A stretch of 64,000 nt of DNA. Origin: Capsaspora owczarzaki ATCC 30864. Lineage: Eukaryota > Opisthokonta > Filasterea. Positions 1-10,447 of the stretch are shown one piece after another (positions within the stretch are counted from its first letter, which is position 1; each line of letters begins with the position of its first letter). The notes under the pieces were generated by a model. It was not told the origin of the DNA and did not search any database. It was given only the letters and a program-made list of their open reading frames with translations. Both the position numbers and the translations under genes were made by a program. The stretch is from the NCBI RefSeq assembly GCF_000151315.2, contig NW_011887294.1, positions 1,037,951 to 1,101,950 on the forward strand. The letters are read 5' to 3'.

Positions 1-99
1 TGTTCGTTTTCCGTTCTGCCTCGAGGTCGTCTCGAACCCGCACTCTCACTCGTTGACGCACCCTTACACACACACACACACATACATACGCAGCAAAGC

Positions 100-302
100 A
101 TGTTTGCCTTGTCACAGACGGTGGCGCAGAACGGCTTGATACCGTTTGGCAGCACGGCTGTGCCATACATTGCATGTGCTGAGATTACATTGCAGCAATC
201 AGGAGCAGTATCACCGTCACCATTGGGGCCATACAGTCACCCGTCCAAGCGATCGCAGTCGCATACATCGGTGAGCACTGCAGCGCGGCCAGAGCAGCAC
301 CC

Positions 303-336
<34 letters not shown>

Positions 337-1898
337 AACGACAACGACGGCAGCGGCAAGGACGCTTTGACAGGTCGCAGCATTGCCGCTACGTCGGACA
401 CGGCGCGCGATGCACACGCCGCACAGGCAAGACAAGGCTCGCCACGAAGCGAAACTACAGCCCCCGCCAGGCTGGACGACGAGGACGAGGAGGAAGCCGT
501 CGCAGCATCATCGCGTCCAGCTCGACTGGCTGCTGCAGTCCCGACCGTGTCGCTGGTGGCTGCAGGCTCGCTCGCGCCACCTCGACTCGTGCCAATCAGA
601 CTCGACCTTGAAATCGAAGGAATCAAGCTGCAAGACGTGTTCACTTGGGATCTCGGTGGTACGTGCTCTACATCACTAACTGAAGCGATTTCCCGCCAAT
701 TCTTTGATTCTTGGTCCTCACACTCACTCTGCTGTTGCTTGGAATCATCTCCAATGACTCTCACGGAATCCATTTTCTTTTTACCTCCCCTGTGGTCGCG
801 CATTGTCGCAGAAACGCAAACAACACCGCGACGCTTTGCTGAACTGCTCTGCGCCGAGCTTCGCTTGCCAACTCCCACCTTCGTCCCTGCCATTGAATCT
901 GCGGTTCAGCAACAGCTCTTGGAATTTGCTGCTCTACCAATGCCTGATGTCGGCGGAGACCATCGCATCATGATTAAGGTATGTGGCATGAAGCATAACG
1001 TTTTTTTTTTTTTTTTGGTTTGCTTTGCCAACAATGCTAACTTTTGGCTTGCCATTCGATTTACGCCCCTGTTGTGTCGTCGAGCAGCTGAGCATACACA
1101 TTGGCAGCATTTCGCTACGAGACCAGTTCGAGTGGCAAACTAGCCCCTGGCTGAACGATCCAGAGGCGTTCGCCGTCAATTACTGCGCCGAGCTGGCTCT
1201 CGGTGGCGAGTTTATTTCGGCTGTTGCCCACAGCATTCGTGAACAATTAGTCGGTCACGCTCGGTTGCTGATGCACGGTGGCCAAAAAGGAGATGCTGGT
1301 AGGTGATGTTGGATTTTTGGAAGCCACTCCCGTCCATTGTTTTTGTCTCAACGATTTTTTTGTGTGTCTTTTTGTTGCCGCAGCGATCGCCCAGGGTCTA
1401 GTGCCTCCAATCAACGTTGTCTTCCGGCCAACAACACTGCTTAACGACTGGTCACCGCAAATAGAAATGCTATCGGAAACAGAAATGATGCGATTACGGC
1501 AGAATACCGAGCGCGAAACGCGGTACGGAGCTCGAGCGTGCTAATATTGAAGCAGCTCGTTTGTTGTGTGTTTGTTGCCAGTGTGTGGATGGCAAGCGAC
1601 ACGCACCTTGCAGCATATAGCATCCCCCACAATTGAAAACTTATGCTTCGACTTTGTGCTTTTTGACTTTGCTGCTCACACCACCCACAGACGGATACGA
1701 CGTTTGCAGAAAAAGCCCACTTCGGGTCACGAAGCTCAGCAGCCTACATTTTCCAGCACTCTGCCTCGCACACAGGCTGACATTGACGCTTTTCGGGAGC
1801 CGGTCGACGAGGACACTGTCTTTACACGCAGTGGGCGCCTGACTGGCCCTTCTCGGAATCGGGCCGGATACACTGGGTTCCGAAGCAAGCGCGGTTGA
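100..1898 (+). CDS. SMARCB1: SNF5/SMARCB1/INI1 core subunit of SWI/SNF chromatin remodeller
   Basis: Five exons: 100-658, 812-978, 1088-1298, 1384-1522, 1691-1898, giving 427 aa. The C-terminal half carries both SNF5 repeats. Repeat 1 runs from 'VPIRLDLEIEG' (about residue 165) to 'HRIMIK'; repeat 2 starts at 'LSIHIGSISLRDQFEW' and includes 'ALGGEFI'. They are followed by the conserved tail 'RLRQNTERETRRIRRLQKK'. In this family the repeats bind other remodeller subunits and transcription factors in the nucleus. The start 'MFALSQTVAQNGLIPFG' resembles the human N-terminus (MALSKTFGQ...), which supports the ATG chosen. The animal winged-helix region is not evident; in its place is a low-complexity region with a pure Asp run encoded by GAC repeats (about 303-337). 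The third intron position is typical of the phase changes inside the SNF5 domain. The product is confident; only the extreme N-terminus is uncertain. Confidence 0.93.
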
Positions 1899-2311
1899 GC
1901 AAAAGTGCTTGTTAACACTGTCATGCTCCACCATAGCGTGCCCACGACGAGCGTTACCGTTGTTGTTGGCAGGAACTGAAAATTCCATGCCGAACAACTC
2001 AAGGTCTCACAGTTACAAATTCTACTTGTTGTGTTTCGCCTATCATTAGAGCACATTGAGCAATACACCATTCCTCATGAACACTCTTGCAATGTCTGTG
2101 ACAACAGCGAGTTTTGCATTGTTTGTTGATAAAGTCTGAAAAACGTCATAAAACTTGGTTTGAATACTTAATAATTTCTCGTGACAAGACTAAAATGGGA
2201 CCCTCAACACCACAAGAAGCAATAGCAATACTAAAGATATGAAACAACAAGCAAACAACAAACTACCGAAAAAGAAAACAAAACGCTAAGTGGTAGCGCC
2301 AAACAAACAGA
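1899..2311. other. convergent intergenic region between SNF5 and SLC41
   Basis: AT-rich 413 bp between two convergent stop codons. It probably holds both 3' UTRs. I see no ORF with coding character and no repeat. Confidence 0.5.
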
Positions 2312-5181
2312 TTACTCGCCCACATCATCATCGCCATCGCCAAGCGAGCGAAGAATCAAGAACGAGGCAGCAAGGGTGCCAGTGCCAATCAAGTCGCCGA
2401 CAGAGGTGAGGTATGGCAAAACAACATTGTCCGGATCCATGCCCCATCGTATAACGGCGTGGACCAGCCAGTGGGAGAAGGAAATCATGATGCCAAGCTA
2501 CGTGTAGTTTGAAAAAATCGATGCAGAGGGAGGCGCAAAAGGACACGAAGGTGAGAGAAGGCAAGCTAGAAAAAAAACAAACAAAAAAACGACAACAACA
2601 AATGACATACCTGCACCAGTGAGCAGACAATGTAGCCAGTAATGAAAAACAGCGTGATTGACGTGTGGCCGGCACCAAACATGCGAATCACCCACAAAAA
2701 GGCCAGTTGCAGAGGAATCACGAGCGTCATCAGGACAATGACAATCTTCCGTTCTGTCGCTGCGTGCGCGGTTCGGCCCAAGTTCAAATTGGTAGATAGA
2801 CGGCTTGCATGGATGGCAACAATGTTACCACCGATGCCACACAGCATTGGCACGAGAGCGGCTAGGCCAGGGAAATCATCGATCTGTCGCTCAAGAATAA
2901 CACCGCCACCACTATCACAAGGATGGTCCACAAGGTCACATCCAAGCCAGATACGGTGTGTGCGTGTATCAGGATAGGGAACGGGGGGAGGTTTCGAGAA
3001 ACGATGAGACGAATCAATGATCACATTAAAGTCAGCCACACCCGCCATATGACTCGCAAAATGCTCAAAATCTGAAGTCCCCGTGCTCACCTGCTAATCA
3101 GCATGGCAACAAGAATCGGAGACCAGCCTGTCCGAAGAACTGTGGCAATGGACTGATCACGCTTTGCCATGGCGATAAAGAGGGGCAGACTCAGCACCAA
3201 GGAAGCGATGAGCAAGGACGCGACCACAAGGGAGGTTGTCTCATCTAGAATTCCAGACCGCCAAAAGTCACTCCAAGTGAGTTGTGCACGAACAACAACC
3301 CACAAAAACGCAGCCAGGATCAAATCACACACCTAGAACCGTCACCATGAACTGCCCAACAAGAGCGAGAATGGCAAGAGTCACAAGATCGCCAAGAGAG
3401 GCAGCAATGGGCGTTGCAACATTGGTCGGATTGATGCTGCACTGGCGGCTCATCACAATGATGCCAGTCATGATGACGCCCAGAACCAAGCTGGACAGGA
3501 AGCCGGTGACCATGCTGCAGACAAACAGCAACACAGTGTGGAAGGCGCTCAAGTCGCCATTCAGCAAAACGCCAAACACCACGGCATAACCGGCCGCAAC
3601 AGCGCCGACGACAATGGCCTGTGTCAAAACGAGAGCGAGATTGCTAAGTGCAAATCTCCAGCGGGTGGATGGGTCGTCAAGTTTGCCTCCTTCAGCCTAG
3701 ATGTCAGCCAAAAAGCCATGCACACGAGATGGACGGCAACCATATGAGTGTCGCAAAAACGAGGTCCAATTGCGAGCGCCAGCATCAACAAAACGAACCG
3801 AAGACAAAAAATTAGAAAAGTTGCTCCTAAAAAAACTTACCGCTGTCGAAAGGCGGCAAGCAAGCGTCATCTCGAGATTGCCCTTGAGCCCAAGCAGCGC
3901 AGGTACAAGGATGAACATTTCAGAGAATCGCTGAAACACATCCCAGTGCTGCACACGATCGAGGAGAATTCCGGCCGAGACAAGACCAAACCCGGCAATC
4001 ACAAGCGCGGGGACAATCTGGAAGATGAAGACCCACAGACCGCCATCGTGCTCTTGCAAAGGATCGTCGCTCGTGCCATCCGAGAGCCCGTGCGGGAGGT
4101 GAATGACATGGCGGCGGGGCGACAGCGGCGGCTGGACCGGATTGTCCGGGTTGTCGCCACCACCACGAATGGTCGAGTGCAGCGCGTCCTTTGGCTGCAG
4201 CAACCCTTCATGCTGCTCTTGGTACTCTTGAAAGTGGCTCTCGAAGGACGCGTCTCGTCCAACAAGCTGCTCGCGTTTGTGGTTGGTGGCCAGCGAATTC
4301 GAGGAGCCCATCATCTCGAGGTGGATGCTGTCAACGGCGCCGCCGTTCGTCCGTGGTGCGCCACCCGTTCTGCCGTCCGTGTACGGACTTGCACTGACGA
4401 ATGCTCTTGCGTCTGCCGCGTGCCCACTGCTGTACGAATGGATTCCAGTCCCAGCGCCCCAGTCTGCCGCCGAACCACCAGCGTTTCCAGCTCCAAAGCC
4501 GCCGCTGCTGCTGCTGCTGCTGCCGTGGTCATGCCGGCGGTCGCTGGTCTCGTCTGCAGTGCCAAGTCGCTGGTACCCATGTGTCGCCACAGTCAACCGC
4601 GCGAACGGATTGAGGCGCTTTTGCCACGGCCGCACCGACCCTGCCACCGCTGTATTATGGTCGTCGTCGTTGTCGTCGTTGTCGTCGTTGTCAACCTGTT
4701 CGAGCATCGTCGAGTCTGACAATCCGCGCGCGTCCTTCGCTGAATGTGCCTGCTGCCTGTGTGCTGATAGTGTGGTTGTTGCTATTGGTGTTGCTGGCTG
4801 CTGCTTCGGCCGTGTTGATGTTGTTGTTGCTGGCAGATCGGTTACGTCCTCAACTCCCAGCCCCAGATCGTAGTCGTCGTCCGCTGCAGACGGGTTGTTG
4901 TCCGCTCGCGATGCTGCTCTGCTGCTGCTGCCGCTGCTACTGGCACTGAGCTCGGCATCTATCATGCGCAACAAGTGGTCGCTGCTGCTGGGTGACGTTG
5001 ACCCCGACGAGTGTGTGGTTGTGCGAGGAGGAGGAGGAGGATTGTTGCTCGCACTGCTCGGACTGCTACTGCTCGGGCTGCCGTTGTCGCTGCTCACACT
5101 GGCCCAATGGCTACTACTGTGGTGCGGCTCTCGGCTGCTGCTGGGACTGGCGTGCCGCGCACTGCCATCCACCGCGAGCAT
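2312..5181 (-). CDS. SLC41/MgtE-type magnesium transporter with long low-complexity N-terminus
   Basis: Five exons read on the minus strand: 5181-3841, 3696-3329, 3270-3091, 2911-2611, 2497-2312. The membrane part follows animal SLC41A1 along its length: '[36 protein letters not shown]' (quoted here in two parts, QHWDVFQRF and [17 protein letters not shown]), then '[16 protein letters not shown]', '[16 protein letters not shown]' and the last helix pair ending '[16 protein letters not shown]'. The two halves are the duplicated MgtE fold, expected to carry Mg2+ across the plasma or an internal membrane. The first about 370 residues are Ser/Pro/Asp-rich with no recognised domain and are much longer than in animals. 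I chose the ATG at 5181 because the frame upstream is homopolymeric leader. The end of exon 2 (3329 versus 3333) was decided by phase and is the least certain junction. Confidence 0.9.
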
Positions 5182-5501
5182 CCCCCCCCCAAAAAGAAAA
5201 AGATTGAAAAAAAGCCAGAAATAAATAAAAAAAAAACTGAAAAAATCTAAGAAATGAAAAAAAAAAAAAAACAAAAAAAAATCACAAAGCAAAGAAATCA
5301 AGAGAAGGAAGATCGAAGCAGCAACAACAACACCAACAATGAACGGCTCGTTGAACGGATTGCGTCTGCAATACAACACTAAAACACCAATTCGAACAGA
5401 AAGACGAGCAACAAAGACAAACATCAAAGATTCGAAAAAGAGAGGCTGAATGCGCCCCAATCCGTCGTCAAGTAGACGACGCACCCCAATCCGTCGAACA
5501 G

Positions 5502-5571
<70 letters not shown>

Positions 5572-5663
5572 CGCAACAACGGTTTTCGCAACGCTAGCGA
5601 CATTCCCTGATTGCTTGGCCAGGCGAACAATGAGCGCCCTCACCTTGCTCACTGTGCCATGTT
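5182..5663. other. 5' leader/promoter of SLC41 with poly-A tracts and an AAC repeat
   Basis: Contains A-rich runs at about 5220-5280 (T-rich on the transcript strand of the minus gene) and a pure AAC trinucleotide tract at 5502-5572. No coding region is supported; the open frames here are repeat artefacts. Confidence 0.5.
5502..5572. repeat. (AAC)n microsatellite
   Basis: About 23 perfect AAC units (GTT on the SLC41 strand). It lies about 320 bp upstream of the SLC41 start and just downstream of the NTPase-like ORF. Confidence 0.95.
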
Positions 5664-7205
5664 TCAGAGCATGCTCGCGAGCAGGCCGGCAAGGCTGTAA
5701 GGAAAGTAGTCGCCCTCGACCTCGATAAGCACGCCTTCGTCAAGGAGGTGGCGGAGCGTTCGAGGCAGCGGCGCTTGCAGATCCGACGCGACTTTGAGAT
5801 GGTCTTGAAGCTTTTTCCAGAGTGCATCGATCTCTATCTCGTCGACCGGCAGAAAGCGGGAAGGCCAGTCTACGCTCTGAATCTGGCTCGGAATTGCCTT
5901 GAGAACCTTCATGTCGACAAGCTCTTCTAACAGCTCCTTGTTCTTGTCAATGAGCTTGTCCAAGATCGCCGTGAGGAGTGGACGAGCGCACTTGTGGTAC
6001 TGATGAGGGCCATCCTCCAACTGCTCCAGGTCGACCTCCGGCATCGGATGTTTCGCATCGGAGAGATGAACGTGAAGAGAACGAATGTTGGTTCCCGCCA
6101 AGTAGAGGAGGTGGCGCTGGTTGACAAGAGTGCTGGGGCAAAGTTTCGTTTGACTTAAAATGGAAGCCACAAGCGACTCGTCGAGAGGCGATGGCGAAGG
6201 AATGCGAACGAGAGAAAATTTGGTGCTGTTGAGGTTCGGCCATCCATCACGGAAGCCATCTTTGCGACGACCACAGATGAGATCCGGCAGAGAAGAAGAC
6301 GAGCCGCACAGGACCACCGCGACACGTCCACTGGTGCTGTTGCCCAATGCTTGCAATCCAGCGAGCGTTGAACGAAAAGGGGCGTCACTGGCATGACGAT
6401 AGCCCTCATCCAGCTCATCGATGATGAGGAGCACCCTGAGGTTCAAATCCCACAACTGGTCGAGCAGGACGTTGTGTGCACACCTGTTGTCGCACTGCCG
6501 CAGTACCTCATCAGGGGCGCCCAGCAAAGAATGCGCCATGGCGATGATTCAGCGCATGATTTGGATTCGCGGCACCAGTGTAGTTGATGTAGACTGGAAG
6601 AACACTCGGCCATTGATGAAACCCATGCACGTCTCAGACTTGCCGATGCCTCTCGCACCAACAAGCGTGCGAGTCGCGGTGCGGCCATTCGACCTGCGGC
6701 CATTCGACCCGAAATGAGCACCATTGCTGAGCTGAACAGCCAACTTGGTAAGGAATTCAAGTATTTCGAAGAGGTGCGGGGCGAAGCCGCGTACCTCGTT
6801 CACGGTAACTGCACTCGCCGACGGGATAGTCAGTGGGGTACCTTGTGGCAGCGTGCGAGTTACAAAAATTCCACCTTCCACACGCCGTGCGATCTCTTCA
6901 CGCTTGTACAAGGGCACAGAAACTGCCAGAGTCGCAGGTGGGGAGATCGTTCGGGTTTCTGGCAGCGCAACCATTCCAGAAGCAGCCGGCGCTGAGCTCA
7001 CAGGACCGAGAAACCTGGGACTTGTTGTGGAGGGAGCTGAAGAATCGACCGTCAGCGCGGTGATTGCAGTACTCACAGGCGCCTGAATCGGACTAAGAAT
7101 GGACGAAATTAAAGGTGCCGCGATGGTCGCGGGCACAGCCGAGACAGCCGTGGCAACGACGGTTGCGGCGAAACCGCCGCCACCGAAGTTCCCAGTCGTG
7201 TACCA
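5664..7205 (-). pseudogene. P-loop NTPase of unknown family, interrupted; possible pseudogene
   Basis: Two open stretches in one register, 7205-6552 and 6539-5664, are separated by a single TGA at about 6549-6551. The first part has a low-complexity Ala/Ser/Thr start, a conserved-looking block ('VPLYKREEIARRVEGGIFV') and a Walker A loop 'GARGIGKSE'. The second part opens with 'LLIIDELDEGYR' (Walker B), then 'VAVVLCGSSSSLPDLI', which looks like a sensor-1 strand, and ends in a helical C-terminal domain. This order suits an AAA- or STAND-type ATPase. I do not recognise the family. No intron that would remove the TGA was found. The upstream end is unclear: an acceptor-like site near 7201 hints at a missing 5' exon. 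It could be a decayed copy, a sequence error, or two short genes; the second part does have its own ATG at 6539. Confidence 0.5.
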
Positions 7206-7286
7206 GAGGTCTAAGGTCGTGGCTCAATAACTCTTTTATTTATTCACTATTTTAAAGCAGGGTGGCCGACTTCAAACAACATGTTC

Positions 7287-7745
7287 CTACTTTGGGATGT
7301 CATCATAGTCATCATCATAATCATCATCATAGTCATCATCATAATCATCATCATACCCCTCGACAGCAAGGTCGGAGCGCAGTTGTTGAAGCTCCTGCTC
7401 TTTGGCGGCAAGCTCCTGCTCTTTGGCGGCAATCATCTGATCTTTGGCAGCGAGCATCTGTTCTTTGGCAGCGAGCATCTGGTCTTTGGTAGCGAGCATC
7501 TGGTCTTTGGCAGCCAACTCCAGGTTTTTGGCAGCCAGCTCGGAGCGGAATCGCAGAGTTTCAGTCGGAAGAGTGACTGAAGTTTGAGACTCGGTGTATT
7601 TCCGAGCACGAACAGCAGTCCGCTGGCTGTTCAGTGAAGTTTGAAACTCGGTGTACTCCTGAGCACGAGAAACAGTCCGCTGGCTGTCCAGCTCCCTACT
7701 CGCAAACCGATTTTCGCCACAACAAGTGAATGGTTTGCTTTTCAA
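7287..7745 (-). CDS. hypothetical coiled-coil protein with heptad and YDDD tandem repeats
   Basis: An open frame whose start is unclear (no in-frame ATG at the listed start). It contains two copies of a 26-codon unit ('DSQRTVSRAQEYTEFQTS' and 'NSQRTAVRARKYTESQTS'), then about eight heptads of the form LAAKDQM/LAAKEQE predicted to form a coiled coil, and finally repeats of YDDD before 'DIPK' and a stop. AATAAA lies about 40 bp downstream on this strand. It begins about 40 bp after the stop of the LRR gene on the same strand, so it may be an alternative 3' part of that gene or an independent gene. An acceptor-like TAG just before 'ELDSQRT' would suit an exon start. I do not recognise a function. 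Confidence 0.4.
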   Translation of the reverse strand: MKSKPFTCCGENRFASRELDSQRTVSRAQEYTEFQTSLNSQRTAVRARKYTESQTSVTLPTETLRFRSELAAKNLELAAKDQMLATKDQMLAAKEQMLAAKDQMIAAKEQELAAKEQELQQLRSDLAVEGYDDDYDDDYDDDYDDDYDDIPK

Positions 7746-7782
7746 CTGACTTCATACGACAATTCAATAAACATGCAAAGTC

Positions 7783-8996
7783 CTACTTCAGCTTGCAAGT
7801 GGTATTGCCCGATCGCCGGAGCGCAGAGACTCCAACCTCGGTCAAGTAATTCTGAGGCAAGCTGGTGTTGTCGGTTACATGGTCAGACTGTGGCATGAGT
7901 CCAACGACCGTCAGAGAAGCATGAAGAAGCAATCGACACTTACTAGATTTCGGTCAGCGTTCTGTTCACTTTGAGTGCCTCAGCAATCGCGCTCGCTCCA
8001 CCATCGCCAATCTGATTGTAGTTCAGACTGTCCGTCCCCTCCGTACGTGAGCACTCGATATGCCATGGGCTGGATCCCTCAACTATGTTCTCGTGAAAGT
8101 GAGATGACTCACCGGAGCTTAGACAGCCTCTTGTTTGCTTTGAGTGCCTCTGCAATCGCCCTCGCTCCATCATCCTTGGTCAGACTGTGGCATGAGTCCA
8201 ACGACCGTCAGAGAAGCATGAAGAAGCAATCGACACTTACTAGATCAAGGGAGACGACGTACGAGAGCTCAGTCAGCGTTGTGTTCACTTTGAGTGCTTC
8301 AGCAATTGCCTGCGCTCCGGCGTCGCCAATCTGATTGTCGTACAGACTGTCCGGTGACTTGCATCATTCAGAAAGACCGTTGCTGGAGCATTCACAGTGC
8401 ATCGGTTGAAAGTGAGACGACTTACTTGAGGTAAGTCAAGCTCATGTTCACTTTGAGTGTCTCGGCAATCGCGCGCGCTCCAGCATCGCCAATCTGATTT
8501 TGGCCCAGACTGTCCATCGCCTCCATCAGTGAGCATTTTGACTACCCTCTGTTGAAATCACCCACTCGAATGCATCAGTGATTGCAAAATGACTTACTGG
8601 AGCCAGTTCAGCGTCGTGTTGACTTTGAGTGTCTCAGCAATTGCGCGCGCTCCAGCGTCGCCGAGCTGATTCTCTCGCAGACTGTGCGTCCCCTCCATCA
8701 ATGAGCCACTTTGAATACCCTGCTTGTGACGACCCATTCACACGCATCAGTGATTGCGAAATGACTTACTTGAGATCGTTCAGCGTCCTGTTCACTTTGA
8801 GCGCCTCGGCAATCGCCCACGCTTCATCCTCGCCAATCTGACTGCAATCCATGCTGTCATCCATATCGTCAATATGCGCGTTTGCCACACTGTCCAATAA
8901 CCTCGGCTTTTTCTCTTACTCGAGCGCTTTGCACGCATTCTCGACTTTGTCAAACAACTCGCGTTGTCTCTCGCTCATATTCTGGCACGACAGCAT
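7783..8996 (-). CDS. leucine-rich-repeat protein, one repeat per exon; related to ROCO N-termini
   Basis: Eight exons: 8996-8920, 8853-8770, 8681-8598, 8509-8426, 8346-8263, 8184-8113, 8027-7944, 7861-7783 (215 aa). Exons 2-5 and 7 are exactly 84 bp, all introns are phase 2, and each exon encodes one 28-residue ribonuclease-inhibitor-type repeat of the form 'NQIGDAGA.AIAEALKVN.TL'. Exon 6 is 72 bp and has a degenerate repeat ('TKDDGARAIAEAL'). The last exon ends 'SALRRSGNTTCKLK'. The N-terminal exon ('SERQRELFDKVENA') matches the first exon of the ROCO gene at 48904 ('TPEQRKLFEQVKNA'), so the two are paralogous at their N-termini. No GTPase domain follows. Such repeats form a protein-binding solenoid; the partner is unknown. 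A second ATG 18 bases downstream could be the start. Confidence 0.75.
7881..7948. repeat. 68-bp direct repeat, copy A
   Basis: Identical to 8178-8245, offset 297 bp. It covers the end of one LRR-gene exon boundary and the adjoining intron. Confidence 0.9.
8178..8245. repeat. 68-bp direct repeat, copy B
   Basis: Identical to 7881-7948. It shows a recent duplication or conversion of an intron-exon unit in the LRR gene. Confidence 0.9.
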
Positions 8997-9762
8997 TGCA
9001 AGAGCGTTCAATCAAGGTATATCTAACGATAAAAACAAAGACTGCGCCCTTTTCCACTCAAAGCTGACGTTTCGATTCTTCTTGGACCAAAACGCAACGT
9101 CGAACATTCGACTCTCGACAAAGTACAGTACAGTATTCAATCAGGCAATCACCATGCACATAGAAGCGAATCCGACAAGCGCCTACCGTATCAAGTTGGC
9201 TGTGCGATCTTTTGTGACCTGCCTGAGCGTTCAAATGCTGCAGATCAACGATTTGCGCTGGGTTGGCGATCACAACAACGCAAAATGTTCCCCGTGCTTC
9301 TAGTCAGTATATTCTGACTTTTTTCTCCTCAAAGTCGAAACTCGATGGTTGGTTTTCTGCCGTTTTTGTTGTTTTGCGGTGTATTCGCCTTTTGTTTGTT
9401 GTCTTGCTGTGTTTTGCGAGCCTTTTCTTTTTGTTGGTGATCTTGTTTGGTTTTCGATGATGTTCACTTTGATCTTCTTATTTTTTGTTTGATTGTCTTG
9501 TTGTTTGTCTGATTATTCTTGAAGCAAACAACCCTTCCAATCTGCACTGAGAACAGCTCCATTCCGGAGCAATTGCAACAACCACCGATCGACCTTTTCG
9601 AATTTCACGACTTTTCGCTCGCTTGAAATCAAAAACCCAATGATACGGTAAAATCAAAGTACAAATGAATTTACAAGCATAACAAATCAATTACAAACAC
9701 GGTGCAACGGCAAGAGATCGTCGAGCCCGGGGGAGCAAGACGAACCATCTGCTGTGCGGCGC
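8997..9762. other. intergenic region upstream of the LRR gene
   Basis: 766 bp, T-rich on the plus strand at 9300-9530. Small open frames here show no domain or codon bias. It should hold the LRR gene promoter and the 3' UTR of the CDGSH gene. Confidence 0.4.
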
Positions 9763-10257
9763 TTAGGCCGGACTGCTCGGAGTGGTGGCCGCAGCATCGC
9801 TACTACGCGCCAGACTGCCACTCGCAGTGTTGCTGCTACTACTACTACTACTACTACTCGAAACAGCCGCGGGGGACGCCTCCACTGGCTTTGGCTTCCA
9901 CGGCCCGGCGGGAATGAATTTGGGATCAATGTTCACATGCGATCCGTCACAGTACGGCGGCGTCGCTGTCTGCTTGCATCCGCAAAGCCACAGCGTCTCA
10001 GCCTGCGCAGGGACAAACTTGAGGCTTTTGCGGCGGTGCTCTTCGGGCAGCTGCTCGTTGAACTTTTTGTGGATGCCGTCGCACAGCGGCTGCTTGTTGG
10101 AGTGGCCGCAGGTGCACCACGAGTAAGTCTTGCCAGCGACCACGTCAATCGGAAAGGGCTCGGCTTGGGCCACAACGGTGCCTGGTGCCGGGCGAATCGC
10201 ATACGCCGCTCGGGACGCCAGCGAGCTGATGGCGCGGCACGCGACAGAACGGAGCAT
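9763..10257 (-). CDS. CDGSH iron-sulfur domain protein (CISD3/MiNT-like), mitochondrial
   Basis: Single exon, 164 aa. Residues 1-30 ('MLRSVACRAISSLASR...') form a basic amphipathic presequence without acidic residues, typical of mitochondrial import. Two CDGSH motifs follow: 'CTCGHSNKQPLCDGIH' and 'CGCKQTATPPYCDGSH'. Each supplies three Cys and one His for a 2Fe-2S cluster. Having two motifs in one chain is the hallmark of the soluble matrix CISD3 class, whereas CISD1/2 have one motif and a membrane anchor. The first motif has Ile where Ser, Ala or Thr is usual. The C-terminal 35 residues are a Ser/Ala/Thr tail including a nine-serine run encoded by AGT repeats, absent from animal CISD3. The upstream minus-strand frame is poly-Phe leader, so the ATG at 10257 is preferred. 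Confidence 0.9.
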   Translation of the reverse strand: MLRSVACRAISSLASRAAYAIRPAPGTVVAQAEPFPIDVVAGKTYSWCTCGHSNKQPLCDGIHKKFNEQLPEEHRRKSLKFVPAQAETLWLCGCKQTATPPYCDGSHVNIDPKFIPAGPWKPKPVEASPAAVSSSSSSSSSSNTASGSLARSSDAAATTPSSPA

Positions 10258-10447
10258 TTCGAAACACACAGAGAAACTCAAAAAGACTGAGAATGCGCAA
10301 AAAAAAAAAAAAAAAAAAATAGTGTAATCGAATGGACGAAAAAGCAAACGACATCAGAGACGGGAACGATGGAACACCAAACAACACATACACACAAGAA
10401 CAACGATAGATAGGCGATTGGGAGCGGTCGAGAAACAGGAGTGTTTG

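Noticed and set aside
217-435. Poly-Val frame opposite the GAC repeat of SNF5
   Set aside because: Artefact of the trinucleotide repeat on the complementary strand.
3329-3333. Exon 2 of the SLC41 gene ending at 3333 (GGTGTG donor)
   Set aside because: That junction would put the next exon out of frame; ending at 3329 keeps the frame into '[10 protein letters not shown]'.
7944-8853. Regularly spaced similar segments resembling a repeat array such as CRISPR
   Set aside because: The units are 84-bp exons coding LRR repeats with GT-AG borders and divergent introns; not CRISPR.
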